From NCBI RefSeq assembly GCF_019649055.1, contig NW_026570280.1, positions 124,001 to 188,000 of the forward strand: DNA of 64,000 bases. The letters run 5' to 3'. Numbering within the stretch: position 1 is the stretch's first letter; each line of letters begins with the position of its first letter. The notes beneath the pieces are model-generated. The model was not told the origin of the DNA. It saw nothing but the letters and a program-made list of their open reading frames with translations, and made no database searches. A program made the position numbers and the translations under genes. This DNA is from Paramacrobiotus metropolitanus. Lineage: Eukaryota > Tardigrada > Eutardigrada > Parachela > Macrobiotidae. Below, in pieces: positions 52,130 through 62,790 of this stretch.

Positions 52130-52550
52130 GCTGCGTGGACGGGGAAACACGGGTGTTGGCTGCGTGCACGGGTGACTGCACGGGCGTTGGCTGTGTGCAC
52201 GGAGTTCGGGAACGGGTGTTGGCTGCCTGCACGGTGAGTGCGTAATGGATATAACTCCAAAACGGCCGTTCCAGGATCCATTCCGAAAACGAACGCGGTA
52301 GCCATGGCTATCGCATTCCACTTCCCGCTGCTTTTGGCATCTCTCACTTCGATATTATGCCCTTCATCCAGTTTATAATCTTCTTCCAATTTAAAATATA
52401 GTAATTCTGAAATAATAGAAATCACCCGTGCCCGCAGCCAACGCTCGTTCCCAAACTCCGTGCACGCAGTCAACACCCGTGCGGACCCAAAAAGATCACC
52501 CGTGCACGCAGCCAACACCCGTGTTTACCCGTGCACGCAGGCATACTGTA
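52130..52550. mobile_element. Foldback element with CGGGTGTTGGCTGCGTGCAC arms
   Basis: Left arm 52140-52240 repeats CGGGTGTTGGCTG(C/T)GTGCACGG; the right arm at 52425-52545 has the reverse complement (GTGCACGCAGCCAACACCCG). The unique centre is about 180 bp. No coding capacity. Confidence 0.6.
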
Positions 52551-52601
52551 ATTACAATGAGGGACTCGGTAATAAAGGGAAACTCTGCTAACACATCCCC
52601 T

Positions 52602-52667
52602 TAAACTGCCCGCACTAGTTATCGGTTCCTTCGACATCAGAGGCTAACAACTAGTGCGGGCAGTTTT
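52602..52667. repeat. Hairpin with AAACTGCCCGCACTAGTT arms
   Basis: AAACTGCCCGCACTAGTT faces AACTAGTGCGGGCAGTTT over a ~28-bp loop. MITE-like. Confidence 0.65.
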
Positions 52668-52754
52668 TCTGGATTCGCTATCTCAAAAAAACAAATGTAA
52701 CGAGCGTGCGAGTTACACTACGAATTTTGATATTCATGCAAGTAAAAAGTATCT

Positions 52755-53340
52755 ATGGTGAATGACGAACATGTAACTTCAGATGGCCACCACGGATTGT
52801 CCTGCCTGTATAGCAAAGGTAGATGGAGCCAGCATTTGGAACTGAACAGTATACTGGAAAGGGGATGTGTAGCAGCGGGTATACCTTGCGAGTTGGAACC
52901 GAAAGGAATATTCAGGGACAACGGGAAGCGTCCAGACGGATTGACATTGGTGCCAGTGCGAGACGGAAAGCAGCTTATGGGACGCCACTTTGCGGACACG
53001 CTAGCACAGTCGTACGTTAAACGGTCAGCAAAGCAGCGGGCGCAGCGGCACACCAAGCAGAATGTCGGAAGCGATACAACTATCGGCAGCTGGGCGAAGA
53101 ATACTGGTTTTATCCTTTTGCCGTGGAAACCCTGGGAGTGCTCGGCGAAGGAGCCAGAGAAATGGTCAGTTTTCTTGGACGGAAAACGAAGGAGAGGTCC
53201 GGGGAATGCAGATCCACGGCTTTTTTAAAGCAGCGTATTAGCCTCGCAATTATTAAAGGCAATGCGGCTGCCGTTTTAGGAACTTTACCGGGCAAGAATA
53301 AACTGATGGATAATACTGATTTCGGTTGTTTTTTTAATTC
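52755..53340 (+). pseudogene. Retroelement-derived endonuclease-like domain remnant, frame broken
   Basis: Readable pieces: GHHGLSCLYSKGRWSQHLEL, IPCELEPKGIFRDNGKRPDG, and in another frame (from ~53110) FAVETLGVLGEGAREMVSFL, then FLKQRISLAIIKGNAAAVLG. This order is typical of the C-terminal domain of non-LTR retroelement polyproteins found in many invertebrates. There, RPDG and a following WD-T motif resemble a PD-(D/E)xK nuclease core. Here the second acidic motif has been lost by mutation or frame change. No reverse transcriptase domain is left next to it. Confidence 0.6.
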
Positions 53341-53399
53341 TTAATTGTGTATTGTTGGCCGTAGTGATATGAATTACGACTGTTATGTCGCGATAAGAA

Positions 53400-53684
53400 A
53401 AGTATCTAGTATATTAAAGCAAAGATGTTTGTTCGTCACGTTCCCGCCTCCAAAGTTTTCTGATTGGCCAGAACCAGCCTTAGCTTTCTGATTGGCCGGA
53501 ACCAGCCTTACGTTTCCGATTGGACAGAACCAACCTTTCGGCTTTCAAGCTTTTAACTTTTACTAAGCTTTCGAAACCATAGTGTCTGTACGAACATTTA
53601 CCTGATCAACCAGATCAACCAGGCCTACCTTCAGCCTTCGGCTTACTAAGGTTTCGAAACCTTAGTGCCAGTACAAAACTTTGC
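53400..53684. repeat. Short direct repeats TTTCTGATTGGCCGGAACCAG
   Basis: Three copies of a ~30-bp unit at 53455-53545, and two more at 55388-55435. They link the two sides of the palindromic array. Confidence 0.5.
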
Positions 53685-54235
53685 TTGATTAGCTTGAGCC
53701 ACCAGATCAGCCAGAACTACCAGATCAACCAGAACTGCCAGATTAACCAAAACTACCAGACCAGCCAGAACTACCAGAGTAGCCAGATCAGCCAGAGCAG
53801 CCAGATAAACCAAAACTACCAGACCAGCCAGAACTATCAGAGTAGCCAGATCAGCCAGAGCAGCCAGATAAACCAGAGCTGCCAGATCAGCCAGAACTAC
53901 CAGATCAAGCAGAAAATCCCGAACCCCCAGATCAGCCAGAACTACCAGAAAAGCCAGAACCACCAGATCAGGCAGAACTACCAGATCAACCAGAACTGCC
54001 AGATCAACAAAAACTACCGGACCAGCCAGAACTACCAGTGTAGCCAAATCAGCCAGAGCAGCCAGATAAACCAGAGCTGCCAGATCAGCCAGAACTACCA
54101 GATCAAGCAGAAAAGCCCGAACCACCAGATCCACCAGAACTACCAGACCAGCCAGAACTACCAGAGCAGCCAGATAAACCCGAACCACCAGATCAGCCTG
54201 AACTGCCAATTCCTCCAGAAGTGATGTTTCCAAAC
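53685..54235. repeat. Minisatellite of CAGAACTACCAGATCAGC units
   Basis: About 550 bp of 9-, 12- and 18-bp variants of CCAGAACTACCAGATCAG. Because the unit length is a multiple of three, long open frames appear on both strands (Gln/Asn-rich on plus, Leu/Val/Ala-rich on minus). On the minus strand a third frame would read Gly/Ser-rich but is full of stops. I treat it as a minisatellite, not a gene. Confidence 0.75.
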
Positions 54236-54399
54236 ACACTAAGCCATCAACGTTAGTGAACCTAAGCTTTGGAAAGCTAAGTGCAACTAGGGTTTGGAAA
54301 CCTAAGTAGACCAATAAACACAGAAAAACTTTGTAACTGTGGGCCACGCGTGAGGAATCCACGTTTTTAATCCTTTGGTCACCCAAGGCAACGCGTGCG

Positions 54400-56740
54400 G
54401 TATTCGCCTTATTTGGCCTTTGGTCAACGCGTGCGGTATCCGCCTTATTAAACCTTGGGTCACCTAATGTTTTTTAAGCCTTTGGTAACCGAAGGCCATT
54501 TAAGTGTTAGGTCACCAAAGGCCTTTTAAGCCTTTGGTCACCGAATGTCTTTTAAGCCTTCAGCCACCGAGGGCCTTTAAAGCCCTTGGTCACCAAGGCC
54601 TTGCGTGCGGTACCCGCCTTAATAAGCCTTTCGTCACCGAAAGCCTTTTAAGCCTTTGACCACCAAAGCCTTTGGTCACCAAATACCACGCGTGCGGTAT
54701 CCGCCTTTCTAGGCCTTTGGTAACCAAAGGTTTTTTAGCTTTCGGTCACCGAAGGCCTTTTAAAGCCTTTGGTCACCATGATATTTAAAGCTTTTGGTCA
54801 CCGAAGGCGACGTGTATGGTACCCGCCTTATTAAAACTTTGGTCAACGATTACGCGTGCGCCACCTTATTTAGCATTTAATCCCAAGAGCCAGACGTGCC
54901 GTACCCGCTTCATAAGCCTTTAGTAACCGAAAGCCACGCGTGCAGCACCTGCCGTTTTCAGCCTTTGGTAACCGGAGCTCACGCGTGCGGTACCCGTCCT
55001 TTTAAGCATTTGATCACGAAGACCTCTTAAGCTTTTGGTCACCGAATGTTTTGCAGGCCTTCGGTCACAAAAGCCTTTTAAACCTTTAGTCACCGAAGGC
55101 CTTTAAGCCTTTCGTCACCGAAGGCCTTTTAAACCTTTCGTCACCGAAGGCCTTTTTTGCTTTTGGTTACCGAGGGCACCACGTGCGGTACCTGCTTTAT
55201 TTAGCCTTTGATCACCGATGGCCTTTTTGGCCTCTGCTTACCGAAGGCACGCGTGTGTTACCCACACCTTTAAGCCGTTTGAAACCGTGGCCGCGTCAGC
55301 TGGCGCGTAAGCGCCGCGCGTCCTGCTTGTCCTATATATTATAGCAGAGATCTGATTCCGGAGCGCTCCCGCCTCCAAAACGTTCTGAATGGCTAGAACC
55401 AGCCTTACGTTTCTGATTGGCCGGAACCCGCCTAACTTTTAAGCTTTTGCAGCCCCTTAAACCTGTGCTGTTACGCCTTTATCCTTACTAACTTTCCGAA
55501 ATTTGATGCCTTTACCTGTAAAACCTTCACCTAATAAACAGAATCTCGCATTTAGCTTTATTCCTAACTAAGCTTCAAGACCTTAGCGCTTTAACAAACC
55601 TGATAACTTTAATTACCTGAACAAACTTTGCGGCACCCACCCTTTAAGCTTTTGGTCACCGAATGCCACGCTTGCGGTACCCGCCCTTTTAAGCCTTTGG
55701 CCACCGACGGGCACCCATGTGGTACCTGCTTTCTTAAGCCTTTGGAAAACGAGGGCCTTTTTAGCCTTTGGTCACTGAAGGCCATGCGTGCGGTACCCGC
55801 CTTATTAAACATTTGGTCACTGAAGGCCTTTTGAGCCTTTGGTCACCGAAGGCTTTTTAGGCCTTCGGTCACCGAAGGCCACGCGTCCTGTACCTGCCGT
55901 ATTAAACCTTTGGTCACCGAAGGTCACGCGTGCGGTACTCGCCTTATTAAGCCTTCGGTCGCCGAAGGCCTTTCAAGCCTTTGGTAACCAAAGGCCTTAA
56001 TAATCCTTTGATACCGAAGGCCTTTTAAGCCTTTGGTCGCCGATGGCCTTTTAAGATTCTGGTCACCGAAGGCTACGCGTGCGGTACACGTCTTAATAAG
56101 CCTTTGGTCCCCGAAAACTTTTAGTCTTTGGTCACCGAAGGCTATTTAAGCCTTTGGTCACCGAAGGCCTTTTAAGCTTTTGATCACTGAAGGCCACGCA
56201 TGCGGTTCCCACCCTTTCCGGCTTTTTGTAAACGAAGCCACGCGTGCGGCACCCACCTTTTTAAGCTATTTGTAACCGATGATCACGCGTGCGGTACCCA
56301 CTGCTTTAACCTTTTGTAACTGAAGGCTCTTGGTTTAGCCTGTTCCTAACTGACCTTATTTTGCTTTTACTAAATCCTACCAAGCTTGTTAAACCTCCTA
56401 ACTGGAATTCATTCAGGGAAAAATGCAGCCGACTGAAATCACCTTTGCACTGCAGCGCGAAGCGCGCTGTGCTTGCCTTTTTGAGCCTTTGGTCCCCAAA
56501 GGCCCCGCGTGTGGTACCCGTCCTTTTGAGCGTTTGGTCACCGAAGGCCACGCGTGCGGTACCCGTCCTTTTGGGCTTTTAGTCGCCAAAGGCCCCGCGT
56601 GCAGTGCCCGCCCTTTTGAGCCTTTGGTCACCGAAGGCCTCGCGTGCGGTACCCGCCGTTTGATGATTTTGGTAACCGAAGGCCACGCGTGGTGTGTCCA
56701 TGCTTTAAAGGGTTTTTTAAACGAAGAATTTCGGTTACAA
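54400..56740. repeat. 2.3-kb array of palindromic units CCTTTGGTCACCGAAGG with ACGCGTGCGGTACCCGCC spacers
   Basis: Tens of copies of the near-palindrome GCCTTTGGTCACCGAAGGC joined by TTTTAAG or by CACGCGTGCGGTACCCGCC. Each unit can fold on itself. The array is interrupted at 55310-55620 and 56330-56450 by non-array sequence with a GGCGCGTAAGCGCC hairpin. Small open frames inside follow the repeat. See finding. Confidence 0.8.
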
Positions 56741-57115
56741 ACCCGTCTCTAGCTGACTGTATTCTCCTTTCAATAAGATTTACTTAGCATATAAAACCGT
56801 TTCACTTCAAATCGTTTAACAAAAACGCCCAGCTGACAAGTACCGCCTTTGCACTGCAGCGCGGCGCGTAAGCGCCGCGCGCTATGCTTGTTTTAGATTA
56901 TACCGCAAGTTACAAGCGTAGACGAGACCCGAGCCATTGTCGCCTTTGCCTATGATCAAAAGTCGATTCCTTTAGACTGGAAAGTAATATCGGTGTTATT
57001 GTATGTTTTTTATTTGTGCGAGATTTTATTAAAATAATTTTGTCCGCCATAATGAACTAACACCAGACAGATATTAATCATTCATTGTGACATTTGCATA
57101 GTGTGCGTCTGTAAC
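56741..57115. other. Non-coding flank with GCGCGGCGCGTAAGCGCCGC hairpin
   Basis: Hairpin at 56859-56880, a relative of the one at 55302-55315 and of CTGCAGCGCGAAGCGCGC at 56450-56470. No gene. Confidence 0.45.
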
Positions 57116-58440
57116 TGTTCAAAACGACCAGTCGTCTCAGACGACCGCAGGTCGTTTTGTAACCCGGCACGGCAGCCAGATCACCCGGCTTGGATGGAGC
57201 GGACCAGTTGACACCAACGGTCACTCGGCAGAGTTCGACCGAGATCTCAGTCGACCGCTTGACGGGCGAGTCGACCATACCGTTGCCGGTCAAACTGTTC
57301 GGGCAGGATTTGTTCCAGTTTCTGTTGTAGACGGCAGTCCGGAATCGACACCGAAGGCGGACAGAACTCAACCCGACCCTAACGAACCGGTACTGCAGAC
57401 GCCGAAAGGACGGCAGTTCCAAAACTTAACAGGCCGCCGGACCAGATCAGTGATGGCACGATAAGCGAACAATCGGCCCATCTGGTAGTCCAGTTAGCAG
57501 CCGCCCAGAACAAGGTCGACCGGAAGAAGGCAACCTTGCGACTATTACCACCCTGAAAACGGAGAGCGCGGACATGGCAGAAGCCACCGAGCGACTCCAA
57601 AACAGGTGGACACTTTCGTGACCGAGCTTGTCTACCTTAGCAGGAGTGCAGCAAAAGAACCGAAGCGATAGAGATGCTACAGCGACAGCTTCGGGGACGG
57701 CAACAAAAGAAGGGACGCGTACAAGGAAAAGCTCAAAAAATTTCTCTGGTCGAGTCAACCGAGTTCATCGCATGAACCGTCAACTCCGAAGGAGCAGACA
57801 GATGTATTTTTGAAATACGTCAACCTAGAAAAGAAACTGGGAACAGCGATACATTGGGCGGAACAGCTTGAGAAACGAGCAGCCGGCTTGGAGACGAATC
57901 TGACGACAGCCCGGCGCAGCGGAGTGCTACTACGCGGCCTGTTGGTTCGACTAAACAGCGATCAAAACAACCCGGTTTGGAACTTCACAGTCGGCGCGGA
58001 AACCAAAATCGACGGCAGAGGCCGGCGACGGCAAAAATCCCGCCAACATTCCGGATTTTCAAGCCGTCGGGACCCCGGAGCGGGAGGACACCGTCGCCAG
58101 TAGATTAGTTTGACGCCACTATGCCACCCAGTCAGATAGCAGCGCGTCCTCCCGGTTTCCCGGGACTTCGAAGCCTGCGTCGGAGACCCAGACTTCATAC
58201 GGACTCCGAGTTTACCACCAGCTTACTGAGGGTACCACAGGCGAACCGTGATGTGACCGATGTCGATAAAAGACAAAGCTAACCGCAAACCGGTAAACAG
58301 ACATGACGACAGCCTACTAAGGACTAAGACGAACCTCATCGAATTTTTGTCATGTCAATTTAACACATCCCCAGATGGGGACGTGTGTAACCGTCCAAAA
58401 CGTCCGGACGTCTGAGACGTCCGGCGGACGTTTTGGCGCC
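57116..58440. mobile_element. Element bounded by two AAAACGxCC palindromes
   Basis: A 38-bp palindrome at 57121-57158 (AAAACGACC facing GGTCGTTTT, centre GTCGTCTCAGACGAC) and a similar one at 58397-58435 (AAAACGTCC facing GGACGTTTT, centre GACGTCTGAGACGTC). Both are preceded by GTAAC(T/C)GT(T/C)C. The interior, about 1.2 kb, is GC-richer, with broken coiled-coil-like frames (EQLEKRAAGLETNL at ~57870) that could be remains of a gag-like gene. Whether the palindromes are TIRs or terminal hairpins is unclear. Confidence 0.5.
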
Positions 58441-58529
58441 TAAACCGTCCAAAACGTCCGGGGGCCGCCAAAACGTCCGCCGTAAATTTTGCCCACCCGA
58501 TTTTTTTTTGTGTTTGCGTCGGATCGCAG

Positions 58530-58770
58530 CCGGACGTTTCAGCCTGACTGGTAATTCGTAGCCGGACGTTTTGGCCTGACCCGTAATTTGTGCCTGGACG
58601 TTTCTGCTTGACCGTAATTTGTAGCTGGACGTTTCAGCCTGACTGAGAATTCGTAGCCGGACGTTTTGGCCTGACCACTAATTAGTAGCCGGACGATCGA
58701 AACGTATGGCTACGAATTAAAGTTCAGGCAGAAATGTCCGGCGACGAATTCTCAGTCAGGCTGAAACGAA
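58530..58770. repeat. Tandem ~38-bp repeat with GTAGCCGGACGTTTTGGCCTGAC
   Basis: Five or six copies of GTAGCCGGACGTTT(C/T)(A/G)GCCTGAC with a linker of AATTCGTAG type; the last copies turn over into inverse orientation (GTCAGGCTGAAACG at 58755-58768). Confidence 0.65.
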
Positions 58771-59799
58771 TTACTGAAACCCCGGCACATACGAATTTTA
58801 TACCAGTCACCCTACGAAACGTCACCGCAGTTTCCGCCGAACGAGATATTTGAACAAAACTGCCTGGTTCCCACAGTGACCACAAATCCGGCTTAGAGGT
58901 ATACAGGCAGATGGACATTTCTTGACTGACGGTCGAACGAGAATTATATTTCCGGACCGGGGTTACTCCGGAAGAGATACCCCCTTGTTTGTCCCGGCAG
59001 AACGACAGTTTTTATCTTCCATCACCAAGGAGGATGTTCATAACAGAGAAGCAATATAATCGACTAGTAAGGATCGATTGGACTAACCATACGTAGCATA
59101 CCAGCTGTTAACGGGACCCTGACCCAATAGGCTTCGGTCACACTGACCGTTATAGAAATGGTATTCGTACGGTACGAGCGAAGAACCCCGGACGGTGGAG
59201 CTTGGACCTGACCAAAGCCAAAAAGCCCCTAAAGTATGGACCTAGACTTCGATCAACCGAGAATACCCCATACAGGTCCAGGAAGCCAGTGATTTTAGGT
59301 AATCACGATTTCTTACCGGACTGGATATGTAGCCTGAGATGCCGGCTGTTATTGGGATCCTCACGCGGAGTAACCTGGTGGCCGGAGGTGAACCTACGGG
59401 CTTTGCTCGGATGTAGCCATAAAATACAGCGCTACAACGATCAGGCTCGGTGCAGATCGCTCCAGATGGGCATTTTCGTGCTGCCTGTTCGCTCCACTTT
59501 GATTTCTCAGTAAAGCTGTTTACAATCGTTAACCTCTATGTTGTGTTGTTGATTACAGTACGGAAAGCTGGACTAAAACCTTCGATGCATGCTTGCTTTG
59601 AAAATAAATGTTAATTCGACTAAGAGTAACACATTTTGAGTTGGAGTGTCTACTGAGTAGTTGCTCTGTAACGCTCTGTAAGACGCTCTGTGAGATTCTG
59701 TTTTAAGTAAGTAACGCTGTTTTGCAGAACATCCGGCACTTTACCGTACAGAGCGCATTGAAAGTGCGCGGCAACTAATGAGACAGGCTGCAATAATGG
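58771..59799. other. No supported gene
   Basis: About 1 kb with no domain-bearing frame. The 103-codon plus frame at 59202-59513 has no recognisable motif. Confidence 0.35.
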
Positions 59800-59985
59800 T
59801 GTGGCAAAATAGCCAACTGACTATTTTGCCAACCATAGTGCGGCAAAATAGCTGAGCAGCTATTTTAACGCAGTGTGCGGTAAAATAGCCAACAAGCTAT
59901 TACGCCCACCATAGTGCGGCAAAATAGCCAAACGGCTATTTAGCCGCAAACACTGCGGCAAAATAGCCACTTCCCATAATGGCTA
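59800..59985. repeat. Right inverted repeat of the ~8-kb block
   Basis: GGCAAAATAGCC-type palindromic units; 59831-59980 is nearly the exact reverse complement of 51911-52097 (shared TATTACGCCCACCATAGTGCG). It ends ~35 bp before the exon at 60020. Confidence 0.75.
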
Positions 59986-60019
59986 ATATTTGCTTTTAAA
60001 ACAACTTTTTTCCCTACAG

Positions 60020-61524
60020 AAGGCGGTCCGGACCGCTCCTGGATAAAAAAACCACATTTTTACAAATTGGATGATTTGAGTCCCGAACCAAGTTATTCTT
60101 ATCATCGTTATCAAGAATATCCAACTCTGACGTCCGCACATGCTGGAACAAGACCGACCATAGGAATTCGAGATTCTTCGACATTTTGGAAGCGACTTAC
60201 CGACCGAGTTCCCGCTTTCAGCCACATTAGTTTGACCGATGTTGCCATTGCGGGTGGCTGTGTTATCGATGTGCTAATAGGACGAGAACCGAAAGATATC
60301 GACCTATTTCTAGTACTAAACAGCAGTGATAAAGAGACCATGGCAAAATCAGCGCGAACGCAGTTGGATGATCGGGTCAGGCAGTTTGTGGGCGAATTAA
60401 TGCGCTACATCAAAGCAGTGTCCGGTTTAACCGGTCTTCTTTGTCAACATGACATCACGGTGACCCGGTACAAAGGTGTTTACACCATCAGCTCTTCGTA
60501 TCTTCGTTATCCGGTGCAGTTTTTCTATTGTCCTGGACTGTACGACCTGTTTAAAGCCATCCACATAACGTGTACGGAAATTGTTTACTACCGCAGTGAA
60601 GTGGTCTTATCCCAAGATGGCCGTGAAAGCTTGGAAAATCTGCACTTTGAAGCGAGCTTTTCTTCCTCCTACAGAAAAATGCAGCGTGTTGCTCGTTATT
60701 TTCACAAGGGCTTTGATCTGCTCCTTCCAGGTCTTGATATCAATGAAGTCGCCGGCATACGGAACAGTTGGATTGAAGAATCCGGATTACCGATACGTGT
60801 GATGCGGCTTCCTTTTTTGACGGTTTGTTTCAGGAAAATAAAAGGCAACAAAATCTTCGTGACCAGTTTGCACCCCGTTAACCCCACGTTCTCTACTGCC
60901 GATTTGCGGACCCATCGCATTGCCGAATTTGGCGCTAATAAGAAGAAAAACGTTTCCAAAAATGGCCTAACTGTCCAAAAATGCCGTATTCCGTTATTAG
61001 ATTTCGCACGCCAAGGAAAAAATCATCTCGCTGACTGGACTGGACACAATATCTCCTGTTTTATCAACAAGAAAGAGGGCGATCTTGTGTTTCAAGCAAG
61101 GGGAGAAAGGGCTGTCGTAGATACTTTTCATCCCAAAATCACCGGTAACGAACGTGGTCGGACGATGTATGGATTTCGTACTGCGCCGATAAGCTGCGAA
61201 GATGTCCAAAAATTTTACGATAAAATGCTCGGCGAAATCACCCATACAGTGGCTGTACCTGATATATCTACGAAAAATGTCATAATGGATTGTACTCGTA
61301 TAAAGAGAACGAATGATAGCGTGCAGACGTTGGTCCGTCAATATGTTCCGTACGATGCAGTTGATGAATTCGACTTTGAGAGGGATTCTTATTGTCATGA
61401 AGACGACCCTCATGAATGCACGGACGACGATTGGTACGGGGGGTATTTTCTCCCAAACTGGATGTGGAACGCTATCCCGCTGAAAGATCGCTTTGGTTAT
61501 AAGAGACGGAACAGCGTTGCATAA
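60020..61524 (+). CDS. Nucleotidyltransferase-fold protein (GG...DxD), intact last exon
   Basis: About 500 residues open to the stop at 61522-61524. It begins after a strong acceptor (TTTTTTCCCTACAG, ends 60019); the frame is open from there and the first in-frame ATG is ~90 codons in, so an upstream exon is expected. The motif AIAGGCVIDVLIGREPKDID followed by LFLV is the G-G-x(12)-DxD signature of the polymerase-beta-like nucleotidyltransferase fold, with Asp77 and Asp79 (counting from 60067) as metal ligands. A YPVQFFYCPGLYDLFKAIHI block then resembles the strand holding the third active-site position in the family, but the third acid is not certain. Such proteins occur in large DNA viruses and scattered invertebrates. 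The C-terminus is acidic (DEFDFERDSYCHEDDPHE) and ends in an Arg-rich stretch. Substrate unknown. Confidence 0.65.
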
Positions 61525-61759
61525 ACGGTAGCCCATGGTAAGACAAAAAGGTTTTGTGTAATTTTGCTGGTAATGCAGGCAGAAGTTGTGCAGTTGAGAT
61601 TCCTGATAAATATACAGAGAGAAAACTGAATAAGTGTTTTCGCCTCGCCCGGTAAACTGACGCTTGATGCAGCAGTATGCCTGTTTTTTGTATGTACGTC
61701 GTTGTACGCGTAGATTTATCTGTTTTTATCTAAAGCTTTTGATCGTCAATCCTGTCAGT
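61525..61759. other. Non-coding
   Basis: 3' flank of the nucleotidyltransferase gene; no feature. Confidence 0.35.
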
Positions 61760-62060
61760 GATTGCTCGGAAAGCGCCGGGATTAGACAGTAGGCTGGTCT
61801 GAAACTGACGCTACGGTACGAAGACATTATAATAAATTTTCCGCTTTCTTGGGAAATTGACGTGCTCCTCTCCGGTCACATGTTTCATATCGTTTTACCA
61901 TGTAATAATACCGCTCGCCTCAAGTGCAATGTCCACTTGACTAACATGCTGGATGTGCATAATACATTTGTACATGTATATGACCAATTAATGCGGCATC
62001 TGCATATTTTCCTGACTCTACCCGTTCATATGGCTGACTGTCAACAGTAAACGTTTGCCG
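61760..62060 (-). pseudogene. 5' fragment of the GT32 gene and its flank (duplicated)
   Basis: The minus strand reads MSSYRSVSFRPAYCLIPALS from 61829, almost the same as the start of the GT32 gene at 43851, and then departs. The next ~230 bp upstream match the 5' flank of that gene. A segmental copy of the promoter and first ~20 codons only. Confidence 0.75.
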
Positions 62061-62353
62061 CCTGATACTGTATATCTGCCGGTTATTAACAAAAATTCCT
62101 ATGGTGCTTTCCTGTTTCCTATGGCAAATGTTCTTACATGGTACCAAACTATATGGTACCAGAAAATAAACTTCAGGTACTTCATAAATTATTTGAAAAA
62201 TTTGAAAATCATGGTGGAAACATGATTCGATGTAAAAACAATCTTCGTAATGCTGTGTATCACAAAGTCAGCCATAAGTCGGCTGTCCGTGGTGATCTCA
62301 GCGAGGGAGGGCGGTCAGATGAAGTCCTGTCTGTTGAGGAAATTCCGAAAAAT

Positions 62354-62423
62354 GGCGATGGAGCGGAATCGAACCGCTGGCTACCGAGTGAGATCCACGT
62401 AGCACAGCCACTGTGCCATCGCC
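62354..62423 (-). other. tRNA-like module with perfect acceptor and T stems
   Basis: On the minus strand GGCGATGG pairs perfectly with CCATCGCC (8 bp), and AGCGG-TTCGATT-CCGCT makes a perfect T arm. Box A (TGGCACAGTGG) and box B (GGTTCGATTCC) are canonical. The D arm is a GCACAG/CTGTGC stem with a 3-nt loop, and the central CTACGTGGATCTCACTCGGTAG does not give a normal anticodon loop. It shares its centre with 35526-35596. Confidence 0.45.
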
Positions 62424-62565
62424 GGTGTTGGCGAAGATAAGATATTAATTTTGTGCTAGAGCTTGAGCCAACCAGGTAGGCGGCGAATGGGCGGCTGCTG
62501 TGTGTACAGATATTCACCTCTTACATGTGTGTTCTCATGCAAGATTTGGCGAAGATCGGTAGATA

Positions 62566-62790
62566 ATGAGACTTTTGGTACACCTTCGTGCGTTTAAAGC
62601 TTTTGGGATTTTATTTCACCCCCAACTCCCTCAACCGGATGTTGTGCGCACAAACAGTTTTCACGCTAACGTGTACAAATCATTTGGCTACAGAAGGTCA
62701 CAAAATAAAGCAACAAAATATTTGAGAGGGCGCCGACGTGGTTCTCAACTTGGTGTCATGTACCGGCACACTTCCCATAACAGTTAAAGG
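62566..62790. repeat. Diverged single arm of the 19888 palindromic element
   Basis: GAGACTTTTGGTACACC, CCGGATGTTGTGCGCACAAA and TTTGGCTACA blocks match the right arm of 19888-20569 in order. The other arm is absent. Confidence 0.65.

Noticed and set aside
53646-54386. 246-codon minus frame rich in Leu/Val/Ala (and 179-codon plus frame rich in Gln/Asn)
   Set aside because: Both follow from a repeat unit whose length is a multiple of three; no start context or flanking coding sequence.
54400-56740. CRISPR-like array of regular palindromic repeats
   Set aside because: Repeats are tandem and variable, spacers are themselves repeated, and the sequence is animal; it is a satellite.
56859-56880. 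Helitron 3' end (GC-rich hairpin)
   Set aside because: The hairpin is not followed by CTRR and a T, and no Helitron 5' TC end or Rep/helicase remnant was found.
62354-62423. Functional tRNA gene
   Set aside because: Acceptor and T stems are perfect, but the D loop has three bases and no standard anticodon loop exists.
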